A stretch of DNA of 5,479 nt from an uncultured Elusimicrobia bacterium (GTDB lineage: Bacteria > Elusimicrobiota > Elusimicrobia > Elusimicrobiales > Elusimicrobiaceae): NCBI GenBank assembly GCA_947164805.1, contig CAMUXX010000073.1, positions 1 to 5,479 of the forward strand, given 5' to 3'. The position numbers and the translations under genes are program-made. Each line of letters opens with the position of its first letter. Within the stretch, counting starts at the first letter, position 1. The notes under the pieces were generated by a model. The model was given only the letters and a program-made list of their open reading frames with translations, searched no databases and was not told where the DNA came from. Shown here piece by piece: positions 1 to 5,479 of the stretch.

Positions 1-607
1 ATAATAAATCAGCCCGCTCTAAAGCCGTTAACGGCTCGCGCAAATTTCCGTAAGGCAAAAGTCCACCGCCAAAGGGGTTTTGGGCATCAAGTAAAACTAT
101 ATTTCTGTCCCTTTTAAGTTTATGGTGCTGGAAACCGTCATCAAGTAAAATTACCTGGCTTTTAAATTCTTCCGTTGCGCGTTTTGCGGCTTTATAACGG
201 CTTTTGCTTACTATAACCGGTACTTGTTTATCTTTTAAAAGAAGGTTCATCATATAAGGTTCATCACCGGCATTTTGCCAATCTAAAGAGTTTTGGTCAT
301 ATAAAACAACAACTTCTTCCCCTTTTTTAGGCCGTTTATAACCACGGGAAACAACCGCTACACGAAGGCCCATTTCCGCTAAAATTCTAGCACAAAGCAA
401 AACCGTAGGTGTTTTACCTGTTCCTCCTGCGGTAATATTACCGATACAAAGAACAAAACTGTCCACGCTTTTTTGTTTTCTAATTTTTAATTTATAAAGA
501 AGTAAATTAAACTTTACCGCAAGCAAATATAAAACAGAACAGGCCCTCAAAGCAAAATGCCCGATTTTATATTTAAGTATTTTTTTGCGTATATTTTCTA
601 ACCCCAT
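1..607 (-). CDS. lpxK: Tetraacyldisaccharide 4'-kinase LpxK (3' end beyond left edge)
   Basis: The visible 202 residues are the N-terminal part of LpxK, which is usually about 310-350 residues. LpxK is the inner-membrane kinase that phosphorylates the 4' position of the lipid A disaccharide-1-phosphate to give lipid IVA. Residues 14-40 form a hydrophobic/basic N-terminal helix, as expected for this membrane-associated enzyme. The nucleotide-binding loop reads GNITAGGTGKTP (56-67). Other family motifs are SRGYKR (87-92), GDEP (114-117), LDDGFQHH (155-162) and LPYGNLREPL near 184-193. The reading frame is open to the left edge without a stop. The ATG at 607 gives the normal LpxK N-terminus. No Shine-Dalgarno precedes it, and an out-of-frame ATG just upstream opens a five-codon overlapping ORF. 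A terminator separates it from the small gene upstream, so it probably has its own promoter. Identification is near certain; the C-terminal half cannot be assessed. Confidence 0.95.
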   Translation of the reverse strand, partial: MGLENIRKKILKYKIGHFALRACSVLYLLAVKFNLLLYKLKIRKQKSVDSFVLCIGNITAGGTGKTPTVLLCARILAEMGLRVAVVSRGYKRPKKGEEVVVLYDQNSLDWQNAGDEPYMMNLLLKDKQVPVIVSKSRYKAAKRATEEFKSQVILLDDGFQHHKLKRDRNIVLLDAQNPFGGGLLPYGNLREPLTALERADLL

Positions 608-613
608 ATATTC

Positions 614-643
614 ATTATATTATTTTATCTTTGTTGTTAGCAA
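614..643 (-). promoter_or_regulatory. Candidate lpxK promoter
   Basis: On the minus strand a TTGCTA box (638-643) and a perfect TATAAT box (614-619) are separated by 18 bases. The predicted transcription start falls almost on the lpxK ATG at 607, so the mRNA would have little or no leader, which fits the missing Shine-Dalgarno. The -35 box overlaps the T-tract of the preceding terminator. The region is AT-rich, so a chance match to -10 is possible. Confidence 0.4.
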
Positions 644-676
644 ACAAAAAACCCACGCTTAGGGGTTTAGCGTGGG
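641..676 (-). terminator. Rho-independent terminator of the small gene at 701-865
   Basis: A perfect 8-bp stem (CCCACGCT at 652-659 with AGCGTGGG at 669-676) has a 9-base loop. On the minus strand it is followed directly by TTTTTTGTTTG. It begins 24 bases past the stop codon of the 54-codon gene and ends just before the lpxK promoter region, so it isolates lpxK from upstream transcription. Confidence 0.88.
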
Positions 677-700
677 GGAGGAGAGATATGAAACTAATTA

Positions 701-865
701 TTACTTCTCATACTCTGTTATGCAATCTGCTATTTTACTGAAATTTCGTTGTACACCTAAAGGGCCTTCCTTATGGGAAACATAACAATCCTTTTTCCCT
801 TCGTTAGATAAAACTACCATTTTGGTATTGCTTATAGATAATAAAAATTTTAATGTTTGTTTCAT
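701..865 (-). CDS. Small hypothetical protein, 54 aa
   Basis: This short reading frame is supported by its signals rather than by similarity. The ATG at 865 is preceded, six bases away, by AAGGCGGTGA (minus strand, 871-880), a 9-of-10 match to the consensus AAGGAGGTGA. The TAA at 701-703 is followed by a good terminator. The product starts MKQTLKFLLSISNTK and ends ADCITEYEK. It is mixed in charge and has two cysteines (residues 27 and 48). The N-terminus has a short hydrophobic run after two lysines but no convincing signal peptide or membrane helix. I do not recognise a family. It appears to be a single-gene transcription unit on the same strand as lpxK. The function is unknown; a small regulatory or stress protein would be a guess. 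Confidence 0.72.
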   Translation of the reverse strand: MKQTLKFLLSISNTKMVVLSNEGKKDCYVSHKEGPLGVQRNFSKIADCITEYEK

Positions 866-888
866 AATGTTCACCGCCTTTGCTGCTT

Positions 889-919
889 CTTATACCTAAA
901 TTTTACCGTTTTTAAACAA
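889..919 (-). promoter_or_regulatory. Weak candidate promoter for the 54-aa gene
   Basis: On the minus strand a TTGTTT box (914-919) lies 19 bases from TATAAG (889-894), about 24 bases upstream of the ATG at 865. The spacing is longer than ideal and the area is AT-rich, so this is only the best candidate for driving the small gene. Confidence 0.28.
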
Positions 920-1047
920 ACAAAAAAAGGGCCAAAAGGGTAATTTTTAAAGTTTTTGGACCTATAAGATTTTTCCCAAAAGTCCTATGATGCTTATTTA
1001 CCGCGTTTAAACTATTTAAGAAATAAAGCCAAACCGTGTATGCAAAC

Positions 1048-1174
1048 CCGGCAAGTATTTTTGAGGAAATTTTAGTTTTCTCTTTGACGACGAGTACCAA
1101 GAAGAACGGGAGCGTAGCGACTCTCGGTACTCTAGGAGAAGAAAAACTAAAATTTACCAAAAAGAATTTGACGG
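1048..1174. repeat. Long nested imperfect palindrome (MITE-like or large hairpin)
   Basis: Three nested inverted repeats share one centre near position 1112. The outer 13-bp perfect arms are AAATTTTAGTTTT (1067-1079) and its complement (1143-1155). The middle arms are GAGTACC (1092-1098) and GGTACTC (1126-1132). The inner pair is CGGGAG (1107-1112) with CTCTCG (1121-1126, one G-T pair), around a loop reading CGTAGCGA in full. Weaker complementarity extends outwards to about 1048 and 1174. As RNA it would fold into one long interrupted hairpin. A small non-autonomous palindromic element, a remnant of one, or a structured leader are all possible. No target-site duplication was identified with confidence. 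Confidence 0.7.
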
Positions 1175-1196
1175 CACACAATGTAAACTGTAGACT
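1168..1196 (+). promoter_or_regulatory. Candidate promoter of the EIIA-permease-def operon
   Basis: TTGACG (1168-1173) and TAGACT (1191-1196) are separated by exactly 17 bases, matching the sigma-70 consensus at 5 and 4 positions. The predicted start near 1203 gives a leader of about 40 bases before the ATG at 1242. The -35 box lies in the right outer flank of the palindrome, so that element may supply or modulate the promoter. A TATACT at 1201-1206 is an alternative -10 without a good -35. Confidence 0.42.
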
Positions 1197-1241
1197 TCCT
1201 TATACTTGCAAACACGGTTGTCTATTTTGTACTATTTATAT

Positions 1242-1670
1242 ATGGACAACTTAAATCCGCAAATCTATCTGATAAATACCCCTACAACAAAACAGGAAAT
1301 TGTAAAGTATTTGGTCTCAAATATTTGTACTGGTACTGCTTTGAATCAGGAGGAAGTTTTTAAGGCAATAATTAAACGTGAGCAAGGCATAAGCACAACA
1401 CTTGAGTCAGGTTTAAGCATACCGCATGCAAGACTTGAAGGTCTAACATCCTTTAGGGCAGTAGTGGCGGTTATACCGCAAGGCATACAGGATAATTACG
1501 GTAAAAATATTAAGGTTATGTTTTTATTTCTATCTCCCAGCGGTGTGCAATATTTCCCGGAACATTTAAAACTGCTTGCAAAATTAGCAGAAACTTTTAC
1601 TACGGCTTTTATAGACGAACTTTGCACCTTAAAAACTACTAAAGAAATTGCCGCCAAATTACCTTTTTAA
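1242..1670 (+). CDS. PTS EIIA domain protein (Fru/Ntr, PtsN-like)
   Basis: This is a 142-residue single-domain protein of the EIIA fructose/nitrogen class, close to the usual PtsN length of about 150. The central motif GISTTLESGLSIPHAR (49-64) matches the family's STGxGxGxAIPHG region. His62 is the expected phosphorylated histidine. The segment FRAVVAVIPQGI (71-82) and the later MFLFLSP...HLKLLAKLAE (93-116) complete the fold. It lies two bases upstream of an amino acid permease and shares its operon; no EIIB or EIIC is present. A regulatory role on the permease, reporting PTS phosphorylation state, is therefore more likely than sugar transport (inference). I chose ATG 1242 because it gives the normal domain start. 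An in-frame TTG at 1206 would add 12 residues. Neither start has a clear Shine-Dalgarno. Confidence 0.9.
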   Translation: MDNLNPQIYLINTPTTKQEIVKYLVSNICTGTALNQEEVFKAIIKREQGISTTLESGLSIPHARLEGLTSFRAVVAVIPQGIQDNYGKNIKVMFLFLSPSGVQYFPEHLKLLAKLAETFTTAFIDELCTLKTTKEIAAKLPF

Positions 1671-1672
1671 TT

Positions 1673-3685
1673 ATGAACGAAGATACAACAAACGCCCAAA
1701 ATAAATCTAAAGTAAAAAGCGTGGTGGTTATATCTACTGCCATGCTTACATTTATCACCTTTTGGAAAGCGGCTGCCATTGTTTTATGCGATTTCGGCTC
1801 AAGTGCTTTTTATGCCGGAGGTATTGCTTATAATGCTTTTGGGCCGGCTTTCCCATGGTATATTTTGGGAGTATCGTTTTTCTCCGGTTTACTGCTGATG
1901 ATGTATTTGGAATCTTGCTCCATGTTTACAAGGAGTGGTGTTTTCCCTGTCGTAAGTGCCGGGCTTGGGGAAAAAGCCGCCCAACTTGCTGCATCAGCCC
2001 TTTTATTTGATATGGCTTTAACAGGGCCTATCAGCGGCCTAAGTGCCGGGAATTATTTGATAGGTTTAATCAATTCCACTCTAGCCATTTTAAAAATAAA
2101 CTTTTCCATGAATCCGGAAATATTTTCAATGGTTTTCGCGGCAGCGGTGGTAATTTACTTTTGGTACCAAAATGTTAAAGGTACCGAAGATTCAAGCGAA
2201 AAAAGTGCAGAAATTATCAAACTTTCCTTAATTATTTGTGCGATTTTATTTTTATGGTCCGCAATAACTTTGGCTTTGCGCGGGACGGTAAAACTCCCCC
2301 CCCTTAAGCCGCAGCTTACTAAAGAGGCTATGGGCTGGGCAGTTAATATTCCGTTTATGCAAAAGGTTGGTTATATCGGCGTATTGATTGCACTAGGGCA
2401 TTCAGTTTTGGCCTTAAGCGGTCTTGAAACTTTAGCGCAAGTTTTTAGGGAACTTGAATACCCGAAAATACAAAACCTTAAAAAAACCTCAATGATAATT
2501 TTTGTATTTGCCGTTGTGTTTACCGGCGGTTTAACTTTCCTTGCCGCTTTAATTATTCCGCCAGCTGATATAGCAAAATACAGTGATAATTTAATATCCG
2601 GCCTTGCAATGTCCTTAAAAGGACCGACATTTTTGAAACTTTTATTACAGGCAGCGGTAGTTTTTGCCGGCGGGCTGATGCTTTGCGGTGCGGTTAATAC
2701 CTCAATAATCGGCGCAAACGGAACAATGAACCGCATTGCCGAATCCGGTATTTTAACGGACTGGTTCCGCAAAATTCATAAAAAATACGGAACAACTTAC
2801 CACATAATAAACACTATCTGTTTAACACAACTTTTGGTTATATTTTTATCACGCGGGCATGTTTACTTAATCGGCCAAGCATATGCCTTCGGTGTACTTT
2901 GGAGTTTCGTGTTTGAGATGGTGTCAATCGTCGTACTTCGCTTTAAAAACCGAGAACAAAAACGTGAGTTTATGATGCCCTTTAATATTAAATTTGACCA
3001 TTTTTATATACCTATAGGTGCTGGTTTTGTAGGTTTTATCGTAGTTGCTTTAGCAGGAATAAACTTGCTTACCAAAAAGATTGCAACAATTTCAGGTGTA
3101 TCGTTTGGGTTAATATTGTTTACAATATTTTATATATCAGGCCGTTTAAATGCCAAAAAGGCAAATATTATGTTTGAAGAAGGCCCTCGCGAAAAACTTA
3201 ATGAAACACAAGTGCCTGAACTAAACAAAGCATTTGAAAATTTACCTTATAAAGAAAATATTTTGGTCACTGTTAAAAACGCAGATAATTTATACCATTT
3301 AGAAAAAGTTTTAACAGATTTAAAGGATAGTGAAATAAATATTATCGTCTTATATGTACGCCCGCTTGAAAATTGGAATGCCGGCAAGGACAGGGCCGGA
3401 ACAAGTGTAGATTATAAAGAACTTTTCACACAAGTGATTTTGAAGGCGGAAAATTTTGGCCGCCCTGTGCATCCAATAATGGTTAACAGTAATGATTTCT
3501 TTGCGGCTGCGGCACAAGTGGCATTTGCAGCAAAAGCGCAAAAGATTGTTATGGGGGTTTCCGGAACTTACGGCGCAAATGAGCAAATGGAGTATATGGT
3601 TATGGCTTGGGCTGCATTACCTGAAAAATATAAAATTACAGCCGAAATTTTATGGCCCGGGCGAGAAGTTTCATTTAAATTTTAG
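1673..3685 (+). CDS. APC-superfamily amino acid permease with C-terminal USP-like domain
   Basis: This 670-residue inner-membrane protein has about twelve hydrophobic helices between residues 17 and 490. Among them are segments at 17-39, 60-79, 149-166, 181-203, 273-296, 322-342, 400-423, 446-466 and 470-489. APC hallmarks are SGLETLAQVFRELEYPK (249-265), the counterpart of the sGfE...E(L/I)knP signature, and GANGTMNRIAESGILTDWF (347-365). Residues 526-670 are soluble and resemble a universal stress protein fold: ENILVTVKNADN, then INIIVLYVRP (555-564), then KIVMGVSGTYG (624-634). The ATP-loop begins as G-x2-G (628-631), but the expected later G-S/T is absent (Tyr641-Met642), so nucleotide binding is uncertain. 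The substrate cannot be read from sequence. The start lies 2 bases after the EIIA stop with no Shine-Dalgarno, which suggests translational coupling. The length exceeds simple APC permeases (about 450-500) because of the tail. Confidence 0.9.
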   Translation: MNEDTTNAQNKSKVKSVVVISTAMLTFITFWKAAAIVLCDFGSSAFYAGGIAYNAFGPAFPWYILGVSFFSGLLLMMYLESCSMFTRSGVFPVVSAGLGEKAAQLAASALLFDMALTGPISGLSAGNYLIGLINSTLAILKINFSMNPEIFSMVFAAAVVIYFWYQNVKGTEDSSEKSAEIIKLSLIICAILFLWSAITLALRGTVKLPPLKPQLTKEAMGWAVNIPFMQKVGYIGVLIALGHSVLALSGLETLAQVFRELEYPKIQNLKKTSMIIFVFAVVFTGGLTFLAALIIPPADIAKYSDNLISGLAMSLKGPTFLKLLLQAAVVFAGGLMLCGAVNTSIIGANGTMNRIAESGILTDWFRKIHKKYGTTYHIINTICLTQLLVIFLSRGHVYLIGQAYAFGVLWSFVFEMVSIVVLRFKNREQKREFMMPFNIKFDHFYIPIGAGFVGFIVVALAGINLLTKKIATISGVSFGLILFTIFYISGRLNAKKANIMFEEGPREKLNETQVPELNKAFENLPYKENILVTVKNADNLYHLEKVLTDLKDSEINIIVLYVRPLENWNAGKDRAGTSVDYKELFTQVILKAENFGRPVHPIMVNSNDFFAAAAQVAFAAKAQKIVMGVSGTYGANEQMEYMVMAWAALPEKYKITAEILWPGREVSFKF

Positions 3686-3688
3686 GAG
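3684..3688 (+). promoter_or_regulatory. Ribosome binding site of def
   Basis: AGGAG lies five bases before the def ATG at 3694 and overlaps the last bases of the permease TAG stop (3683-3685). It fixes the def start. The only 8-base gap to the permease supports cotranscription. Confidence 0.85.
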
Positions 3689-3693
3689 TTATT

Positions 3694-4209
3694 ATGGCAA
3701 TTCTAAAAATCTACAAATACGGGGAAGAAATTTTAACCCAAAAAACAAAAAGAATTAATTTTAATTTAATGGAAAAGAAACTCCCTAAAATTATTGACGA
3801 CATGACACAAACCTGCCTTATGATGGAAGGTGTCGGCCTTGCCGCACCGCAAGTGGGGCTTGATATTTCTTTAGTAATTGTAATGCTTCCGCAAAAAGAG
3901 GAAGGCAAATATAAACGCTATATTTTAATTAACCCGGAAATCACCCTTAAAAAAGGTAAAGTTTTGAGTAAAGAAGGTTGTTTATCCTTCCCCGGCCTTG
4001 GCGTTGAAATTGAACGCGCAACCGAAGTTAAGGTTAAATATTTAGATGAGCGCGGCCTTCCTGTTGAACTTACCGCCAAAGGCTTTTTAGCAATAATTTT
4101 ACAACATGAAATTGACCACCTAAACGGCAAAACTTTTATTGACAATTTACCCAAAGTAGCAAAAGACAAAGCCTTAAAAGAAATAGAACAGCTTTCCAAA
4201 GAGTGGTAA
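3694..4209 (+). CDS. def: Peptide deformylase
   Basis: This is a 171-residue cytoplasmic metalloenzyme that removes the formyl group from the N-terminal methionine of nascent proteins. All three signature motifs are intact: GVGLAAPQVG (46-55, catalytic Gln53), EGCLS (94-98, metal ligand Cys96) and QHEIDHLNG (137-145, metal ligands His138 and His142, catalytic Glu139). The length is normal for the bacterial family (about 165-180). EGCLS, rather than a degenerate version, argues for an active enzyme. It is the last gene of the operon and follows the permease rather than the more familiar partner fmt, which is not visible here. A GC-rich hairpin follows the stop codon by seven bases. Confidence 0.97.
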   Translation: MAILKIYKYGEEILTQKTKRINFNLMEKKLPKIIDDMTQTCLMMEGVGLAAPQVGLDISLVIVMLPQKEEGKYKRYILINPEITLKKGKVLSKEGCLSFPGLGVEIERATEVKVKYLDERGLPVELTAKGFLAIILQHEIDHLNGKTFIDNLPKVAKDKALKEIEQLSKEW

Positions 4210-4216
4210 AAATTCC

Positions 4217-4242
4217 CCCCGCGTTTAAATTAAAACGCGGGG
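4217..4242. terminator. Bidirectional terminator hairpin between converging genes
   Basis: A perfect 10-bp stem (CCCCGCGTTT at 4217-4226 with AAACGCGGGG at 4233-4242) has a 6-base loop. On the plus strand it is followed by a weak T-rich tail (TTGTTATGTATA) and would end the def operon. On the minus strand it is followed by two G's and then AATTTTT, 34 bases past the pilin-like stop. It therefore plausibly stops transcription from both sides. Confidence 0.82.
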
Positions 4243-4275
4243 TTGTTATGTATATAAACTTTTAAATATCAGAAA

Positions 4276-5479
4276 TCAGCAAGAGGTTTTATGTTTACCG
4301 GTATTTTCGTCAATCGGGCAATTGCATTTGGGAGCAGGACCACAATAATTGCCTTCACAACAACCTGTACCATAGTACAATGCACTATCTCCTATCCAAC
4401 TACTGCCACATTTGTTTGTCTCACTTGATAGACATTTAGCACCATTATTTATTTTTGCAGCGGAGCAAACTCCCGAACATACACCTCCATTGTTGATATT
4501 TGCTCGCAGACATGTACCAGAGCATTCACCGCCCTCATTAACCACTGCTTGACCACATTCCCCTGTGCACTTACCGCCATTGTTTATTTTAGCACCACCA
4601 CACTCACCGGAACAAATACCGCCTTCATTTACAATTGCTCCAATACATACACCCGAACATATTCCGCCATCTTTAATTGTGGCAGTATTACAATGTCCAG
4701 AACAAATACCGCCGGCAGTAACTGTGGACATATAACAACCTCCATTAGTCGTTGCTTTACATTCCCCACCATTGATGAAAGTTCGCTCACAGGATCTATC
4801 TCCTTCGCAAATACCACCGGCATTAATCGTACTATATTTACATGCCTCAATTCCTCCTGAACAAATACCACCACTATTTACAATGCTATCAGAACAACCA
4901 TAAGAAGTGGAATAACATTTCATACCTTCATCAATTGTTTTGCCGCCAGTGTTATTGTATCCACAATAAGTACCTTTCCAAATACCTGCGCCAAGTTCAT
5001 CTGCGTATAAACCAAGGCATCTGTCTTCTTCATCTGCATAACAAGTGGAATTTGTATTAGCCCAAGCCATACCTACCTTTTCACACGGTTCTTTTGTAAA
5101 TTCCCCAAGGTCATCACAAATAAAATGTGAACTTGGTGTACACATTATTTGTGAGGTTTCATAATCACGGTAAATGGAATATTCTTTGTTATTCCTTGAA
5201 GCCAATATACCTGTACTAAGTAATTCATAATCAAAGTATTCTGTTTTTAATACTTCATCTTCATCATCCATAGTACCCTGTAATTGTATATCAAGGTCAC
5301 TAAAATCTTGAGTATACTTATTTTTAGCAAGGTAGAAAGAGTGTTCGCTCTTTGATAAAGCAGAGAGATTAGATAAAGCCTCACTGGCTTTGCTTTTTTC
5401 TACTGCTTTTCTATAACCGGGCAATGCAATACTTGCAAGTAACCCGATAATAAGCACCACAATTAATATTTCTATTAAT
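4276..5479 (-). CDS. Type IV pilin-like protein with cysteine-rich 15-residue repeats (5' end beyond right edge)
   Basis: The frame is open to the right edge and begins with LIEILIVVLIIGLLASIALPGY. This is the hydrophobic N-terminal helix of type IV pilins/pseudopilins starting at mature residue 3, with Glu5 present. Only the leader peptide and the first two mature residues are missing. In mature numbering, the amphipathic helix runs to about 45. It is followed by YLAKNKYT and LDIQL (about 51-68), typical of pilin-like proteins in this kind of genome. From about 115 on the protein is cysteine-rich (34 Cys in 402 residues, none before 115). Residues 205-257 hold three diverged GGxC units of 16-19 residues, and 258-347 hold six 15-residue units. 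The tail has CC, CGPAPKCNC and a terminal Cys. The ordinary major pilin is about 150 residues, so this is greatly enlarged. Likely assembled in or on a type IV pilus or secretion pseudopilus, with an oxidised, surface-exposed C-terminal domain (inference). The GTG at 5460 is not the true start. Confidence 0.92.
   Translation of the reverse strand, partial: LIEILIVVLIIGLLASIALPGYRKAVEKSKASEALSNLSALSKSEHSFYLAKNKYTQDFSDLDIQLQGTMDDEDEVLKTEYFDYELLSTGILASRNNKEYSIYRDYETSQIMCTPSSHFICDDLGEFTKEPCEKVGMAWANTNSTCYADEEDRCLGLYADELGAGIWKGTYCGYNNTGGKTIDEGMKCYSTSYGCSDSIVNSGGICSGGIEACKYSTINAGGICEGDRSCERTFINGGECKATTNGGCYMSTVTAGGICSGHCNTATIKDGGICSGVCIGAIVNEGGICSGECGGAKINNGGKCTGECGQAVVNEGGECSGTCLRANINNGGVCSGVCSAAKINNGAKCLSSETNKCGSSWIGDSALYYGTGCCEGNYCGPAPKCNCPIDENTGKHKTSC
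4444..4713 (-). repeat. Six tandem 45-bp coding repeats (GGxC[ST]GxC)
   Basis: Six in-register units of exactly 45 bases (4669-4713, 4624-4668, 4579-4623, 4534-4578, 4489-4533, 4444-4488) encode GGxC[ST]GxCxxAx[IV][NK]x. Gly1-Gly2, Cys4, Gly6, Cys8 and Ala11 are conserved in all six. Position 13 is I or V, and position 14 is Asn in five and Lys in one. Codons differ between units, so the amino acid pattern rather than the DNA has been kept. Three longer diverged units lie upstream in the protein (4714-4872), and a degraded seventh unit (GAKC) follows. Confidence 0.93.

Larger units (their letters stand above)
866..1241. other. Non-coding divergent intergenic region
   Basis: This stretch separates the leftward small gene from the rightward EIIA-permease-def operon. 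Its left end holds the Shine-Dalgarno and weak promoter of the small gene. About 925-1045 is AT-rich with no convincing gene, RNA or repeat that I can see. The right third holds the long palindrome (1048-1174) and the operon promoter candidate. Open frames across it on both strands (plus 1036-1254, minus 912-1181) start with or without weak signals and read through the palindrome, giving low-complexity products. I do not consider them genes. Confidence 0.6.

Noticed and set aside
676..741. Plus-strand 17-codon ORF (ATG 688) behind a GGGGAGGAG purine run
   Set aside because: The Shine-Dalgarno-like run is partly the arm of the minus-strand terminator. The peptide is tiny and antisense to the 54-aa gene, so it is probably chance.
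912..1181. Minus-strand open frame of 89 codons in the intergenic region
   Set aside because: It starts at TTG without a ribosome binding site, reads through the palindrome, and encodes a low-complexity product with no recognisable motif.
1036..1254. Plus-strand open frame of 72 codons
   Set aside because: It also crosses the palindrome, overlaps the EIIA start in another frame, and has no convincing Shine-Dalgarno or domain.
2371..2772. Minus-strand open frame of 133 codons within the permease gene
   Set aside because: It lies entirely antisense to well-supported APC sequence and has no family motif.
4444..4872. CRISPR-like or intergenic tandem repeat
   Set aside because: The periodicity is in phase with codons, units are adjacent without spacers, and conservation is at the amino acid level inside a long open frame.
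4549..5060. Plus-strand open frames opposite the pilin-like gene
   Set aside because: They are shadows of the repeat-rich minus-strand gene, with threonine/serine-rich products mirroring the Gly/Cys codons.

Overview
The window comes from an AT-rich Gram-negative bacterium. Lipid A synthesis (lpxK) implies an outer membrane. The large cysteine-rich protein with a type IV pilin N-terminus, containing the Y-L-A-x-N-x-Y-T...L-D-I stretch, recalls the pilin-like families that are abundant in Elusimicrobiota. That phylum is my best guess from recognition only; it has not been tested by a search.

Left part (1-900, minus strand). The first 202 codons of lpxK run off the left edge. Upstream of it lies a previously easy-to-miss 54-codon gene (701-865). 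It has a nearly perfect Shine-Dalgarno sequence and its own rho-independent terminator (641-676), which separates it from lpxK.

Middle part (866-4242). A non-coding stretch of about 375 bases carries a long nested imperfect palindrome (1048-1174). A candidate promoter sits on the palindrome's right edge and points into a three-gene plus-strand operon. The operon holds a stand-alone PTS EIIA domain protein, an APC-superfamily amino acid permease with a cytoplasmic USP-like tail (2-nt gap), and peptide deformylase (8-nt gap). The tight spacing suggests that the EIIA protein is a regulatory partner of the permease. No PTS EIIB or EIIC component is visible. The operon ends at a GC-rich hairpin (4217-4242) that can also serve the converging gene.

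Right part (4276-5479, minus strand). One large gene has its 5' end cut off by the right edge. It encodes a type IV pilin-like N-terminal helix, a pilin-like linker, and then a C-terminal region with 34 cysteines in all. That region contains six exact-length 15-residue GGxC[ST]GxC repeats preceded by three longer diverged copies. This looks like a disulfide-stabilised repeat fold (possibly a beta-solenoid) carried on a pilin stalk, and it is the most unusual item in the window.
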